From positions 1-15,249 of the forward strand of contig CALGAO010000073.1 in the NCBI GenBank assembly GCA_937957685.1: DNA of 15,249 bases. Direction: 5' to 3'. Shown here piece by piece: positions 1 through 7,900 of the stretch. Positions within the stretch are counted from its first letter, which is position 1. Each line of letters starts with the position of its first letter. The notes under the pieces are model-generated. The model was not told where the DNA came from. It did no database searches and saw only the letters and a program-made list of their open reading frames with translations. The translations under genes and the position numbers were made by a program. Source of the DNA: an uncultured Paenibacillaceae bacterium. Its GTDB lineage: Bacteria > Bacillota > Bacilli > Paenibacillales > DA-C8.

Positions 1-49
1 ATATCTCCCCTCTGAAACTATTTCCTGATTGTTCTCAGAGGGAGAATAT
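1..49. repeat. Imperfect inverted repeat at the window edge
   Basis: The arm at 4-15 (TCTCCCCTCTGA) pairs with TCAGAGGGAGA at 35-45 with a single bulged C. The flanking ATA at 1-3 and TAT at 47-49 can extend the stem across one unpaired A. The loop is about 19 nt. No T-run follows on the + strand, so it is not a standard terminator in that direction. Its role is unknown, and it may belong to a gene that lies off the left edge. Confidence 0.4.
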
Positions 50-65
50 TCTACAGGGGTGGGTC

Positions 66-99
66 ATTTTCTTTTCGGCAATCTAGGGTCAATTATAAT
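66..99 (+). promoter_or_regulatory. Possible promoter upstream of the first acetyltransferase
   Basis: A perfect TATAAT -10 hexamer lies at 94-99, about 118 nt before the start codon at 217. The region 66-76 is T-rich, but no good TTGACA-like -35 is present at 16-18 bp spacing. The rest of 1-216 shows nothing else I can support as a gene. Confidence 0.35.
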
Positions 100-216
100 C
101 CGGCGGTGACAATTTTTATTTTTTTACAGATGCTTCATCCGCGGCCATAACGGACCTCATCGGCCCGAAAGGGCAATTGGATTGCTTGCGATTACTTATG
201 ATGAAAGGACCACACG

Positions 217-672
217 ATGAGACTGGTTGAGATTACGAAGGACAATTGGCTGGACGTTGTCTTCCTGACGACCAACGATGACGGCATGCCGACCTTGTGC
301 GAGCAATATGTGACGTCCAATGCCTTTTCGCTGGTGCAGGCCCAATATGAAGGAACCTGGACGACCCGGGCGATCGAGCATGAGGGCAAGATCGTCGGTT
401 TCGCCATGTATGGATATTCCGAGGATCATGACTGCTATGAACTCCTGCGCATGATGATCGACAGGAAGCATCAGGGCAAGGGGCTGGGTGCGCAGGCCAT
501 CCGCCTGGTGCTGTCGGAGATGGAGCAGATGGCGGACTGCCAGGAGGTCTATGTCTCGACGGATCCGGACAACGCGAGAAGCAAGCATCTCTATGAGAAA
601 ATCGGGTTCGTGAGCACCGGCAGGCATGTGGACGGCGAGGAGCTGTACTGTTACCGCCTGTTCCGGGCATGA
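217..672 (+). CDS. GNAT family N-acetyltransferase, BltD-like
   Basis: This is a single-domain 151-residue GNAT protein, expected to transfer an acetyl group from acetyl-CoA to an amine in the cytoplasm. The acetyl-CoA pyrophosphate loop (motif A) is QGKGLG at residues 86-91, after the beta-4 strand segment ELLRMMID. The C-terminal motif B is LYEKIGF at residues 125-131, with the usual tyrosine at 126. The segment around VGFAMYGYSE and the final HVDGEELYCYRL resemble, from memory, the spermine/spermidine acetyltransferase BltD of Bacillus subtilis, which has almost the same length. The polyamine substrate is therefore a guess. The start at 217 is chosen because AAAGGA at 204-209 precedes it by 7 nt. 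The ATGs at 198 and 201 are out of frame. It converges with the AraC-type gene (39 nt gap), so it is its own transcription unit. Confidence 0.85.
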   Translation: MRLVEITKDNWLDVVFLTTNDDGMPTLCEQYVTSNAFSLVQAQYEGTWTTRAIEHEGKIVGFAMYGYSEDHDCYELLRMMIDRKHQGKGLGAQAIRLVLSEMEQMADCQEVYVSTDPDNARSKHLYEKIGFVSTGRHVDGEELYCYRLFRA

Positions 673-711
673 GCCTCATCCCCGGCCTGTCAACTTCTGG
701 ATCCCCTCACT

Positions 712-1491
712 TCATGTATGCCGATACCTGTACCCTCTCGGCGTCACCCCCACATACCGTTTGAACTGCCGCATGAAGTGCGTTTCGTTCTCATAGCCGC
801 AGAGGCTGGCGATCTGCGCGATCGGGTGCTCGCTGTGATCGAGCAGGTATTTGGCATGCTCCAGCCTCGCCTGGATCATGTCGCTCATCACCGAGCGCTG
901 GAACAGCTCCTTGTAAAGGTGCTGGAAGTAGGATTTGCTCATGTTCAGACGGGCTGCCAGCTCGGCAACGGTATGATGCTGCTGCGGCTCGCAGTACAGC
1001 TCATTCCTCAGCTCGGAGAACGGCAGATAATAGCGTCGGAGCTTCTCATGGGCGGTCCTCTGTTGCACATCCGCCAGCTTCATGAGGAAAGACCGCACAT
1101 CACAGTCCAGGATCCTCTCCTTCAGCCTTCCTCCCATATGAAAAGTCGCCTGCAGCTCCTGGATGAAGCGGGATACCATCATCGGGTCCGAGGCCTTCAC
1201 CGGGGTGTCCGTCGGGAACCGAATCTCGTCCAGCAGCGCCTCCAGCTCATCCCCCTGGCAGTGAAACCAGTCATTGATATACGGGCTCTCGATCTCCCGA
1301 TAGGAATGGGGAGTCGTCGGCCGGAACAGGACGAAAGTATGCTTGTCCACTTCATGGATGACATCGCGGATTCTGACCTCGGCCCGGCTCTTGAACATGA
1401 CAAAGGTGTAATTGCCCGAACCGTTCGGCCGGTTGCGCACGATGCCATCCTGGTGGATGGTATGATAGCCGCAGGACAGCAGCCGGATCAT
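712..1491 (-). CDS. AraC-family transcriptional regulator
   Basis: This is a DNA-binding regulator of about 259 residues, read leftwards and divergent from the DUF2264/GH88 operon, which is its probable target. The N-terminal half (about 1-150) looks like a cupin-type ligand-binding domain, with a VDKHTFVLFRPTTPHSY segment typical of AraC sugar sensors. The C-terminal 100 residues hold two helix-turn-helix motifs. The first is around 174-195 (TVAELAARLNMSKSYFQHLY). The second is around 223-251 (PIAQIASLCGYENETHFMRQ followed by FKRYVGVTP), which is the AraC/XylS signature. The sensed sugar cannot be read from the sequence. An in-frame ATG at 1497 would add two residues, but the purine-rich GGGGAG ribosome binding site then sits only 1 nt away. 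The ATG at 1491 gives a 7 nt spacing, so I prefer it. Confidence 0.93.
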   Translation of the reverse strand: MIRLLSCGYHTIHQDGIVRNRPNGSGNYTFVMFKSRAEVRIRDVIHEVDKHTFVLFRPTTPHSYREIESPYINDWFHCQGDELEALLDEIRFPTDTPVKASDPMMVSRFIQELQATFHMGGRLKERILDCDVRSFLMKLADVQQRTAHEKLRRYYLPFSELRNELYCEPQQHHTVAELAARLNMSKSYFQHLYKELFQRSVMSDMIQARLEHAKYLLDHSEHPIAQIASLCGYENETHFMRQFKRYVGVTPRGYRYRHT

Positions 1492-1534
1492 CGCCATTCT
1501 CCCCTCTCAGTGCACGATCGGTCAGTTTTTGAAC

Positions 1535-1563
1535 ATTATAGCTCATTGTCTGGACACCGGCAA
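1535..1563 (-). promoter_or_regulatory. Promoter of the AraC-type gene
   Basis: On the - strand, TTGCCG (1563-1558) and a perfect TATAAT (1540-1535) are separated by exactly 17 bp and lie about 40 bp upstream of the regulator's start. This promoter overlaps the forward operon promoter: each -35 lies inside the spacer of the other. Confidence 0.65.
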
Positions 1564-1574
1564 CGCACTATACT
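1546..1574 (+). promoter_or_regulatory. Promoter of the DUF2264-GH88 operon
   Basis: TTGTCT (1546-1551) and TATACT (1569-1574) are 17 bp apart, a 4/6 and a 5/6 match to the primary sigma factor consensus. Transcription would start near 1581, leaving a very short leader carrying the AAGGAGGT ribosome binding site at 1583-1590. The imperfect -35 fits a promoter that needs an activator such as the adjacent AraC-type protein. Confidence 0.65.
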
Positions 1575-1596
1575 GCTCTCACAAGGAGGTTCGGAT

Positions 1597-2742
1597 ATGA
1601 GCACTGATCGTCAGTATTGGGTGGATGCGCTCATGAGGATCGCCCGTCCCGTGCTGCAGGCGTTGTCCGAGAGGCAGCTGAAGCTCAGGATGCCGGTCGA
1701 GTCCTGGCACGAGGATCGGCGGCAGTACGCGCATCTGGAGGCGTTGGGACGGACGCTCGCCGGCATCGCGCCATGGCTGGAGACGGGGCCGCGGGACGGA
1801 GAGGAAGGGCGGCTCAGGGCGGAGATGGCGCAGCTGGCCAGGGAAGCGATCGCGGCGGGGACGGATCCAAAGTCGCCGGACTACATGAACTTTCAGCACG
1901 GCGGACAGCCGGTGGTGGACGCGGCCTTCCTCGCGAACGCGATCCTCAGGGCGCCGACGGAGCTGTATGACAAGCTGGAGCCGAAGGTCCGGCAGCACCT
2001 CGCGGACGCCCTTGCGGCCACCCGGGTGATCCGTCCCGTGTTCAGCAACTGGCTGCTCTTCAGCGCGATGATCGAGGCGGCGCTGTTCAGGATGGGCAGA
2101 GACTGGGATCGCATGCGTGTCGATTATGCGATCAGGCAACATGAGCAGTGGTATGTGGGAGACGGGGCCTATTCGGACGGGCCGGCTTTCCATTGGGATT
2201 ATTACAACAGCTTCGTCATCCAGCCCATGCTGATCGAGATCATGGATGTGCTGGGCGATCAGTTCGCGGATTGGCGGAAGATGCGGGAGCCCATCATCCG
2301 GCGGGGCATCCGCTATGCCGCCGTGCTGGAGCGGCTGATCTCGCCGGAGGGCACCTATCCGCCGATCGGCCGATCGCTGGCCTACCGCTTCGGGGCATTC
2401 CAGCATCTCGCGCTGATGGCGCTGCGCCAGCAGCTGGACCCGACGCTCGAGCCTTGTGCCGTGCGCTGTGCGCTCACGGCGGTGATCAGGCGGCAGCTGG
2501 AAGCGCCGGGCACCCTGGATGAGAACGGCTGGCTCAGGATCGGCTTCGCCGGCAGCCAGAAGGAGCTGGGCGAGGGATATATCTCCACAGGCAGTCTGTA
2601 TCTGTGCACGACCGTCTTCCTGCCGTTGGGCTTGCCGCCGGATGCGCCCTTCTGGCAAGGGGAAGCGGACTGGACGGCGCGCAAGGTATGGAATGGCGGG
2701 TCGATTCCCATCGACAAGGCCATGGATGACGAATTGAAGTGA
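1597..2742 (+). CDS. DUF2264 domain protein, possible beta-glucuronidase (GH154-like)
   Basis: This 381-residue protein matches DUF2264 over its full length. Family-like blocks are LEALGRTLAGIAPWLE (47-62), PVFSNWLLFSA (147-157), the aromatic/acidic block from WYVGDGAYSDGP (185-196) into HWDYYNSF, and TYPPIGRSLAYRFGAFQ (253-269). There is no signal peptide, so it should act in the cytoplasm. The helix-rich pattern suits an alpha/alpha-toroid enzyme. From memory, CAZy family GH154 (beta-glucuronidases, including an arabinogalactan-active Bacteroides enzyme) is annotated as DUF2264. That would make this a uronic-acid-removing hydrolase, but the link needs checking. The start at 1597 is set by AAGGAGGT at 1583-1590 with 6 nt spacing; the frame is open far upstream but without a convincing start. 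Its stop overlaps the ribosome binding site of the GH88 gene, so the two are translated as a pair. Confidence 0.9.
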   Translation: MSTDRQYWVDALMRIARPVLQALSERQLKLRMPVESWHEDRRQYAHLEALGRTLAGIAPWLETGPRDGEEGRLRAEMAQLAREAIAAGTDPKSPDYMNFQHGGQPVVDAAFLANAILRAPTELYDKLEPKVRQHLADALAATRVIRPVFSNWLLFSAMIEAALFRMGRDWDRMRVDYAIRQHEQWYVGDGAYSDGPAFHWDYYNSFVIQPMLIEIMDVLGDQFADWRKMREPIIRRGIRYAAVLERLISPEGTYPPIGRSLAYRFGAFQHLALMALRQQLDPTLEPCAVRCALTAVIRRQLEAPGTLDENGWLRIGFAGSQKELGEGYISTGSLYLCTTVFLPLGLPPDAPFWQGEADWTARKVWNGGSIPIDKAMDDELK

Positions 2743-2756
2743 AGGAGAGATGGAGG

Positions 2757-3866
2757 ATGAGTATCGGGGAAACATGGATTCAGGAGGCATGGCGCCAGAC
2801 GACGGACAAGGTCACGCGAGTCCATGAGCGGATCGGCGCCAATTTTCCTCATGCGAGCCAGAACGGAAGGTATCAGCTGGAGCCTGCCGGATGGTGGACG
2901 GCGGGCTTCTGGCCGGGACTGCTCTGGCTGGTCTATCGGGAGACGAAGGATGAGGCGCTGCGGAAGACCGCCCAGCTCTGCGAGGAACAGATGGATGGGC
3001 TGCTCACCGATCCGATGATGGTGGATCATGATCTCGGCTTCATGTGGACACTGACCAGCCGGGCGAGCTATCAGCTGCTCGGGGATGAAGCGTCCAGACG
3101 ACGGGCGCTGCTCGCCGCCAACCTGCTGGCGGCCAGATTCAACGCGCAGGGCAGATACATACGGGCGTGGAATGGCCAGCTGACCGGATGGGCGATCATC
3201 GACTGTCTGATGAACCTGCCGCTGCTCTATTGGGCGAGCCAGGAGACCGGAGACCCGCGCTTCAGGCACATCGCGGTCCAGCATGCCGATACGGTGCTCA
3301 CGCACTTCATTCGGCCGGACGGCTCGGTGCATCATATCGTCGCATTTGATCCGGAGACGGGAGAGAAGGTGGAGGCGAAGGGCGGCCAGGGCTATGCGCC
3401 GGATTCGGCATGGTCGCGCGGCACCGCCTGGGCGATCTACGGGCTCAGCCTGAGCTATCGGTATACGGGGTATGAACGGTATCTGAATGCCGCCAAACGG
3501 GTCGCCCATTTCTTCATCGCCAACCTGCCGGAGGATCATGTGCCCTGGTGGGACTTCCGCATACCGGAGGATGTGCCGAGGTATCGCGATTCTTCCGCGG
3601 GAGCCATCGCCGCCTGCGGCCTGCTCCTGATCGCGGAGCAGGTCAGCCCGTTCGAATCCGCCATCTATCACGAGGCGGGCAAGCGGATTCTTCATTCGCT
3701 GTACACCCGTTACGGCGCATGGGATCAGGATGAGGAAGGCCTGATCCTGCATGGCACGAGCCATTATCCAGAACAGAGAAACATCGACGTCCCCCTGATC
3801 TACGGCGACTATTACTTTGCCGAAGGCATCGCGCGTCTGAACGGATACACGGAGCTGTTCTGGTAG
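2757..3866 (+). CDS. GH88 unsaturated glucuronyl hydrolase
   Basis: This 369-residue enzyme is expected to remove 4,5-unsaturated glucuronic (or galacturonic) acid from the non-reducing end of oligosaccharides made by polysaccharide lyases, by hydration of the double bond. The family's two key aspartates appear in the expected places: D92 in MMVDHDLGFMW and D149 in AIIDCLMNLPLLYWAS (compare D88 and D149 of Bacillus sp. GL1 UGL, of about 377 residues). The block DSAWSRGTAWAIYGLSLSYR (216-235) is also typical of this alpha/alpha-6 barrel. There is no signal peptide, so the substrate must be imported. The start at 2757 is preceded by AAGGAGA at 2742-2748 with 8 nt spacing. A GTG at 2739 would add six residues but lacks a good site. 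The ribosome binding site overlaps the DUF2264 stop codon, which indicates one operon. Confidence 0.95.
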   Translation: MSIGETWIQEAWRQTTDKVTRVHERIGANFPHASQNGRYQLEPAGWWTAGFWPGLLWLVYRETKDEALRKTAQLCEEQMDGLLTDPMMVDHDLGFMWTLTSRASYQLLGDEASRRRALLAANLLAARFNAQGRYIRAWNGQLTGWAIIDCLMNLPLLYWASQETGDPRFRHIAVQHADTVLTHFIRPDGSVHHIVAFDPETGEKVEAKGGQGYAPDSAWSRGTAWAIYGLSLSYRYTGYERYLNAAKRVAHFFIANLPEDHVPWWDFRIPEDVPRYRDSSAGAIAACGLLLIAEQVSPFESAIYHEAGKRILHSLYTRYGAWDQDEEGLILHGTSHYPEQRNIDVPLIYGDYYFAEGIARLNGYTELFW

Positions 3867-4039
3867 CATACACGAATATTCCCCCGTTGAGAAAAACGGC
3901 TGTGACGAAGCGGGCTCAATGGCCAACTCGGGTCGAACGCAGATATAATCAAGGCAGAGCGGGGGCCGGGAACGATGGAGCAGCAGTGAATGAGGAACAA
4001 GGATCACAACCACCATCTTTCACACACAGCCCATTCATG

Positions 4040-4088
4040 AGCCGGGAAAGGAGATCGCGCAGGTCCGCTCCCGGCTTTCCTGTTTCAA
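4040..4088. terminator. Probable terminator hairpin between convergent genes
   Basis: AGCCGGGA at 4040-4047 pairs perfectly with TCCCGGCT at 4069-4076 across a 21 nt loop. On the + strand it is followed by a weak T-rich tract (TTCCTGTTTC), so it most likely ends the DUF2264-GH88 transcript. It also lies just past the stop of the convergent acetyltransferase and may serve both directions. The long loop and short T-tract keep the confidence moderate. Confidence 0.45.
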
Positions 4089-4603
4089 TCCAGCACCTTC
4101 GTCATGATATAGTCTGTCTGTTCTTCATCGCCCATGTAGAAGGAATGCGCCCCCGTCTGCTCGAAGCCCATCTTCCGATAGAACGCAAGAGCATTTTCGT
4201 TTCTCTCCCACACCCCGAGCCATACCTTCTTCTTGCCCCATTCCTTCGCAACTTTCATCGCCTTGTGGTACAACAGCCTGCCAAGCCCCAGCTTCTGATA
4301 TTCCTTCCTGATATAGATCCTCTGGATCTCCAGCGCGTCTGGCCCCATGGGCTCCGTCTGGGCATCATCCGCATTCACCTTCAGATAGCCGGCCACATGC
4401 CCGTCGCATACAACAAAGTAAAATCGAGAAGCCGGATGGACCAGTTCCTTCTCCAGCTGCTCCAGGGTGAAGGCGTTGTCCAGATACGCCCTCATGGCTT
4501 CTTCCGTGTTCTGGTCGCGGAACGTCTCCTCAAAGGTCACATATGCCAGCTCACGCAAGGTGTGAATATCGTCGAGCGTGCACGTTCTGATCTTGATGGT
4601 CAT
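4085..4603 (-). CDS. paiA: PaiA-like polyamine N-acetyltransferase (GNAT)
   Basis: This 172-residue GNAT enzyme is the same length as Bacillus subtilis PaiA, a spermine/spermidine acetyltransferase once described as a regulator of sporulation and degradative enzymes. Features I recognise are the acceptor-side block FRDQNTEEAMRAYL (28-41), VNADDAQTEPMG (77-88), motif A QKLGLG (103-108), and the C-terminal block VWERNENALAFYRKMGF (131-147). The signature GAHSFYMGDEEQTD (151-164) is almost unchanged in PaiA. It should acetylate spermidine or spermine in the cytoplasm. It is read leftwards, convergent with the GH88 operon and divergent from the giant gene, and there is no reason to link it to polysaccharide use. 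The start at 4603 is the only sensible ATG. The upstream GGGAG is about 15 nt away, so translation initiation looks weak. Confidence 0.87.
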   Translation of the reverse strand: MTIKIRTCTLDDIHTLRELAYVTFEETFRDQNTEEAMRAYLDNAFTLEQLEKELVHPASRFYFVVCDGHVAGYLKVNADDAQTEPMGPDALEIQRIYIRKEYQKLGLGRLLYHKAMKVAKEWGKKKVWLGVWERNENALAFYRKMGFEQTGAHSFYMGDEEQTDYIMTKVLD

Positions 4604-4659
4604 ATTCGAATGCGTTCACTCCCTGGTTCTGTGGATCGGGTTCGGTCTTTTATCCTGAC

Positions 4660-4668
4660 ATTATACCA
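4660..4668 (-). promoter_or_regulatory. Extended -10 promoter of the paiA-like gene
   Basis: On the - strand the sequence TGGTATAAT reads from 4668 to 4660, a perfect extended -10 element (TGn plus TATAAT), about 57 nt upstream of the start at 4603. No good -35 is present, as is common for extended -10 promoters. Confidence 0.55.
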
Positions 4669-4802
4669 TGTGTGGTTGAAAGAAATCCCATGGCCGAAAA
4701 GCTTCCGCCAGGAAGCGGGACCGGCGAATGCGGGCGTTCGGCGGTTTCACACCCGGTCTTTCCGGAGTGAGACATAAACCTACAAATCTGCATTTCTATT
4801 GA

Positions 4803-4830
4803 TTGAAAAAATTTATCACAAATTTAATAT
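4803..4830 (+). promoter_or_regulatory. Candidate promoter of the giant SLH enzyme gene
   Basis: TTGAAA (4803-4808) and TAATAT (4825-4830), with a 16 bp spacer, sit in an AT-rich stretch and would give a leader of about 155 nt. A second -10-like TACAAT lies at 4890-4895, but its nearest TTG-containing -35 (TTGTTT, 4860-4865) is 24 bp away, which is too far. The choice between them is uncertain. Confidence 0.35.
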
Positions 4831-4993
4831 AGACAAAAATATTTGATAAGTAGTAAAAATTGTTTGATTCATCCTCACGGACATTCTCGTACAATGGTCT
4901 GTACTGGAAATGTCTGAACCGAAAGGAGGCGATGACGGGAGCCAATCCGATCAACCCTGATCCATTCATAAAGCAAAGGAGGGAAATGATGCC

Positions 4994-7900
4994 ATGGGCA
5001 AATCAAAGGCTGCAAACCGGATACGATCCATCGTGCTGAGTCTGGTTCTGGTGCTCGGCATGCTGCCCGGTTCCATCGTGCCCGTTGCCAAAGCGGTGAT
5101 CGATCATACGGATGACCGGATATACGCAGCGGCATATATGGGAACGGAGTCGATCGCGGGCACGACCCTGCCAGACACGATCCTGCTCGATGACGAGCTG
5201 TACCATGTGGATTGGGACATCGACATGGATACCTTCATGGTTCCCTATGAGACGGTTGACGTGACCGGTACAGCTGAGAATGGCGTCACCGTCCAGGCGA
5301 AGGTCGAGGTGATACCGCCCGCCGACCATCCGCTTGTCTACTACGTGGACAGCGGCAGGGGAGGAGATTCCCTCGGCAATGGCCCATCGGATTCGCCGCT
5401 GTATGAGGCGGTGAAGGAGCTGGCGGGCAGCACGCTCGTCAATCAGGCGCCGGATCAGAGATACGCAGCAGGCTCCAATACCTGGGGGTTCGACGACAGC
5501 ACGCAACAGGTCAAGAACTCCAAGGACGGAGGCCACACGGACCCGGCCACGGATCCGTCGAAATGGGTGGTTGGCCTGCGCGCCAGCAACAACGATATCG
5601 TCTATCGGCTGGAGTCCCTGGAGCCGGGTACATACACGCTCACCAGCGGCTTCCATGACTGGTACGGCAACCGATCGCGCGTGATCCGGCCAAGAATCGA
5701 TTATCGGGATCTGAACGGCCAGCTGCGGACGATCCAGCTGGATCAGTTCAATACGAACAACACGCGGATGATCTCGAGCGAGTTCACGATCCCGGCGGAC
5801 ATTGATCCCGCAGCCGGGATGACGTTGACCTATGCCTATGTATCGAATGAAAAGCCGATCCTCAGCTGGTTCGCGATCGCGCAAGGTTCGATCAAGGGGA
5901 TCATCGCCGAGGCGCAGCAGCGTGCGGCGTCCATCGTCAATGTTCTGGTCGACGGCAACGACATTCGCGCGGACAACCGGAACGGGCTTACCTTCAAAGG
6001 CTTCGGGGTGCTCAGCGCCAACAGCACCAGCGCGCTCCTGATGGATTACAAGGCGCAGCATCCGGACCGCTACATCGAGCTCTTGCAGCTCCTGTTCGGC
6101 GGTGAGAACCCGATCATGACCCATGTCAAGATCGAGATGGGCAATGACCGCAACAACTCCACCGGTCCTGATCCGGCCACCAAGCGCACCGAGGATGAAC
6201 CGGCCAACGTCAGACGCCATCCCGGCTTCCAGCTGGCAGCGGATGCGAAGAAGATCAATCCGGACGTGAAGGTCAGCATCCTGCGCTGGAATGCTCCGGC
6301 ATGGGCCAATACCAACGAGAAGATCTACAAGTGGTACAAGGAAACGATCCTCGCGGCTTACCGCGAATTCGGATATATGGTGGATTATGTGAATCCCCAT
6401 ATCAACGAGAAGGCTCCGGATCTGGCCTGGACCAAGCAATATGCGGAATGGGTCCGGACCGATAACGTCGGATTCGCAAGCGAGGAAGAACAGAAGCTGT
6501 ACAACAGCATCAAGGTCGTCATCTCCGACGAGGTCGGCATCGGCAGCTTCGGCGGCGCGATGGTGAGCGACGCCACCCTGCGCGATGCGGTGTCCGTCGC
6601 TGCCTATCACTACAACACGGATGATGACAGCGCCGGCAACTTCAAGCGTCTCGCCGAGCAGTTCGACATTCAGGTCTGGAACAGCGAAGCGCAGGCGACG
6701 TTCAGCAACACCGCCTTCCGTCCCAACAACAACACGAGGGATCCTTCCAGGCCGGGCACGGGCATCGGCGGAGCAGGCAGCGCGCTGGAGATGGCGAACA
6801 CGATCATCAAGGGCTTCGTGAACTCCCGCAGGACGCTGTTTATCTATCAGCCTGCGATCGGCTCCTTCTATGAAGGCGGCCAATATTCGTTCAAGGAGCT
6901 GGTCAGCGCGCGAGACCCGTGGTCTGGCTGGATCCATTATGACGCGGGCCTGACGGTTCTCCAGCACTTCAGCTCCTTCGCGAAGATCGGCTGGGAGAAT
7001 GAGGACAACACCGCCGGCATCTGGAGGGCGATCCCTCAGTCCAGCTACACGGGTGCGACGGGAACCAACCCGATCAACGGCCGCAACGGCACGCCCAGCT
7101 ACATGACGCTGGCGGCGCCCGACCGCAGCGACTTCTCCACGGTGATCGTCAACGACAGCGAATACGATCGCATCTACAAGATCAAAGCCGTGAACATGGC
7201 CTATACCGGCAATCCGGATCTGGAGGTATGGGAGACGCGCGCGGCGGATGAAGGGCAGGCCTTCAACAGCAACTACATGCGCTATCTCGGCAAGGTTTCG
7301 GCGAACGGACAGGGCTACTACACCGTAACGGTGAAGCCTTACTCGATCGTGACGGTCACGACGCTCAGCCGCAGCGAGGAGGTGGATTTCCCGATTCCTC
7401 TGCCGGTGGAGGGTGAGCGGACGGTGCTGGACACGGATGAGACAGGCGCGAGACAGGACACGGGTGACGACATCCTGTATGCCGACCGATTCGATTACTC
7501 CAGAATGACGGTGGTTGTCCTCGGCGAGGGAGGCGAGATCGTCGACGATGCGCCTTACATCGACTCCTTCGGCGGACCGGCAGGCGTGATCCCGCGCTAC
7601 ACCCATGACCGCAACGGAGCCTTTGAAGCTTATCTGGTAGAGGAAACTGGCGAATACGTCCTTCGCCAGCAACTCGATCGCGACAAGATGGGACTCGGCG
7701 GCACCTGGAACAACGGAGATCCGGTAACGGCGATCGGCGACTTCCGCTGGCTGAACTACCGGGCCGGCGTCAGCGTGAGCTTCGAGACGAACAGCACCGC
7801 CGGCGGGCAGAACTATGCGGTGCTAGGCGCCCGTTATCAGGGGGGAGGCAATTCCCACTCGATCAGCGGCACGCCGTATGTGCTGAAGTTCTGGTTTGAC

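Larger units (their letters stand above)
4604..4993. other. 390 bp intergenic region between divergent genes
   Basis: The left part holds the paiA-side promoter. About 4765-4870 is markedly AT-rich against the GC-rich surroundings and contains candidate forward promoters. From 4921 there are two Shine-Dalgarno-like sites in a row: AAAGGAGG at 4922-4929, just before an ATG at 4932, and AAAGGAGGG at 4975-4983, 10 nt before the giant gene's ATG at 4994. I see no tRNA, recognised riboswitch, or conserved protein in it. Confidence 0.6.

Noticed and set aside
718..1596. N-terminal extension of the DUF2264 frame back to 718
   Set aside because: The extension runs antisense through the AraC-type gene and its promoter region. 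The DUF2264 homology and the strong ribosome binding site begin at 1597.
1579..4016. Long - strand frames opposite the DUF2264 and GH88 genes
   Set aside because: They have the same codon-aligned shadow effect, and the sense strand carries complete, well-conserved enzyme motifs and good ribosome binding sites.
3887..4777. A 296-residue + strand frame across the paiA-like gene
   Set aside because: It is antisense to a clear GNAT gene with a full set of family motifs, and its own translation shows no domain.
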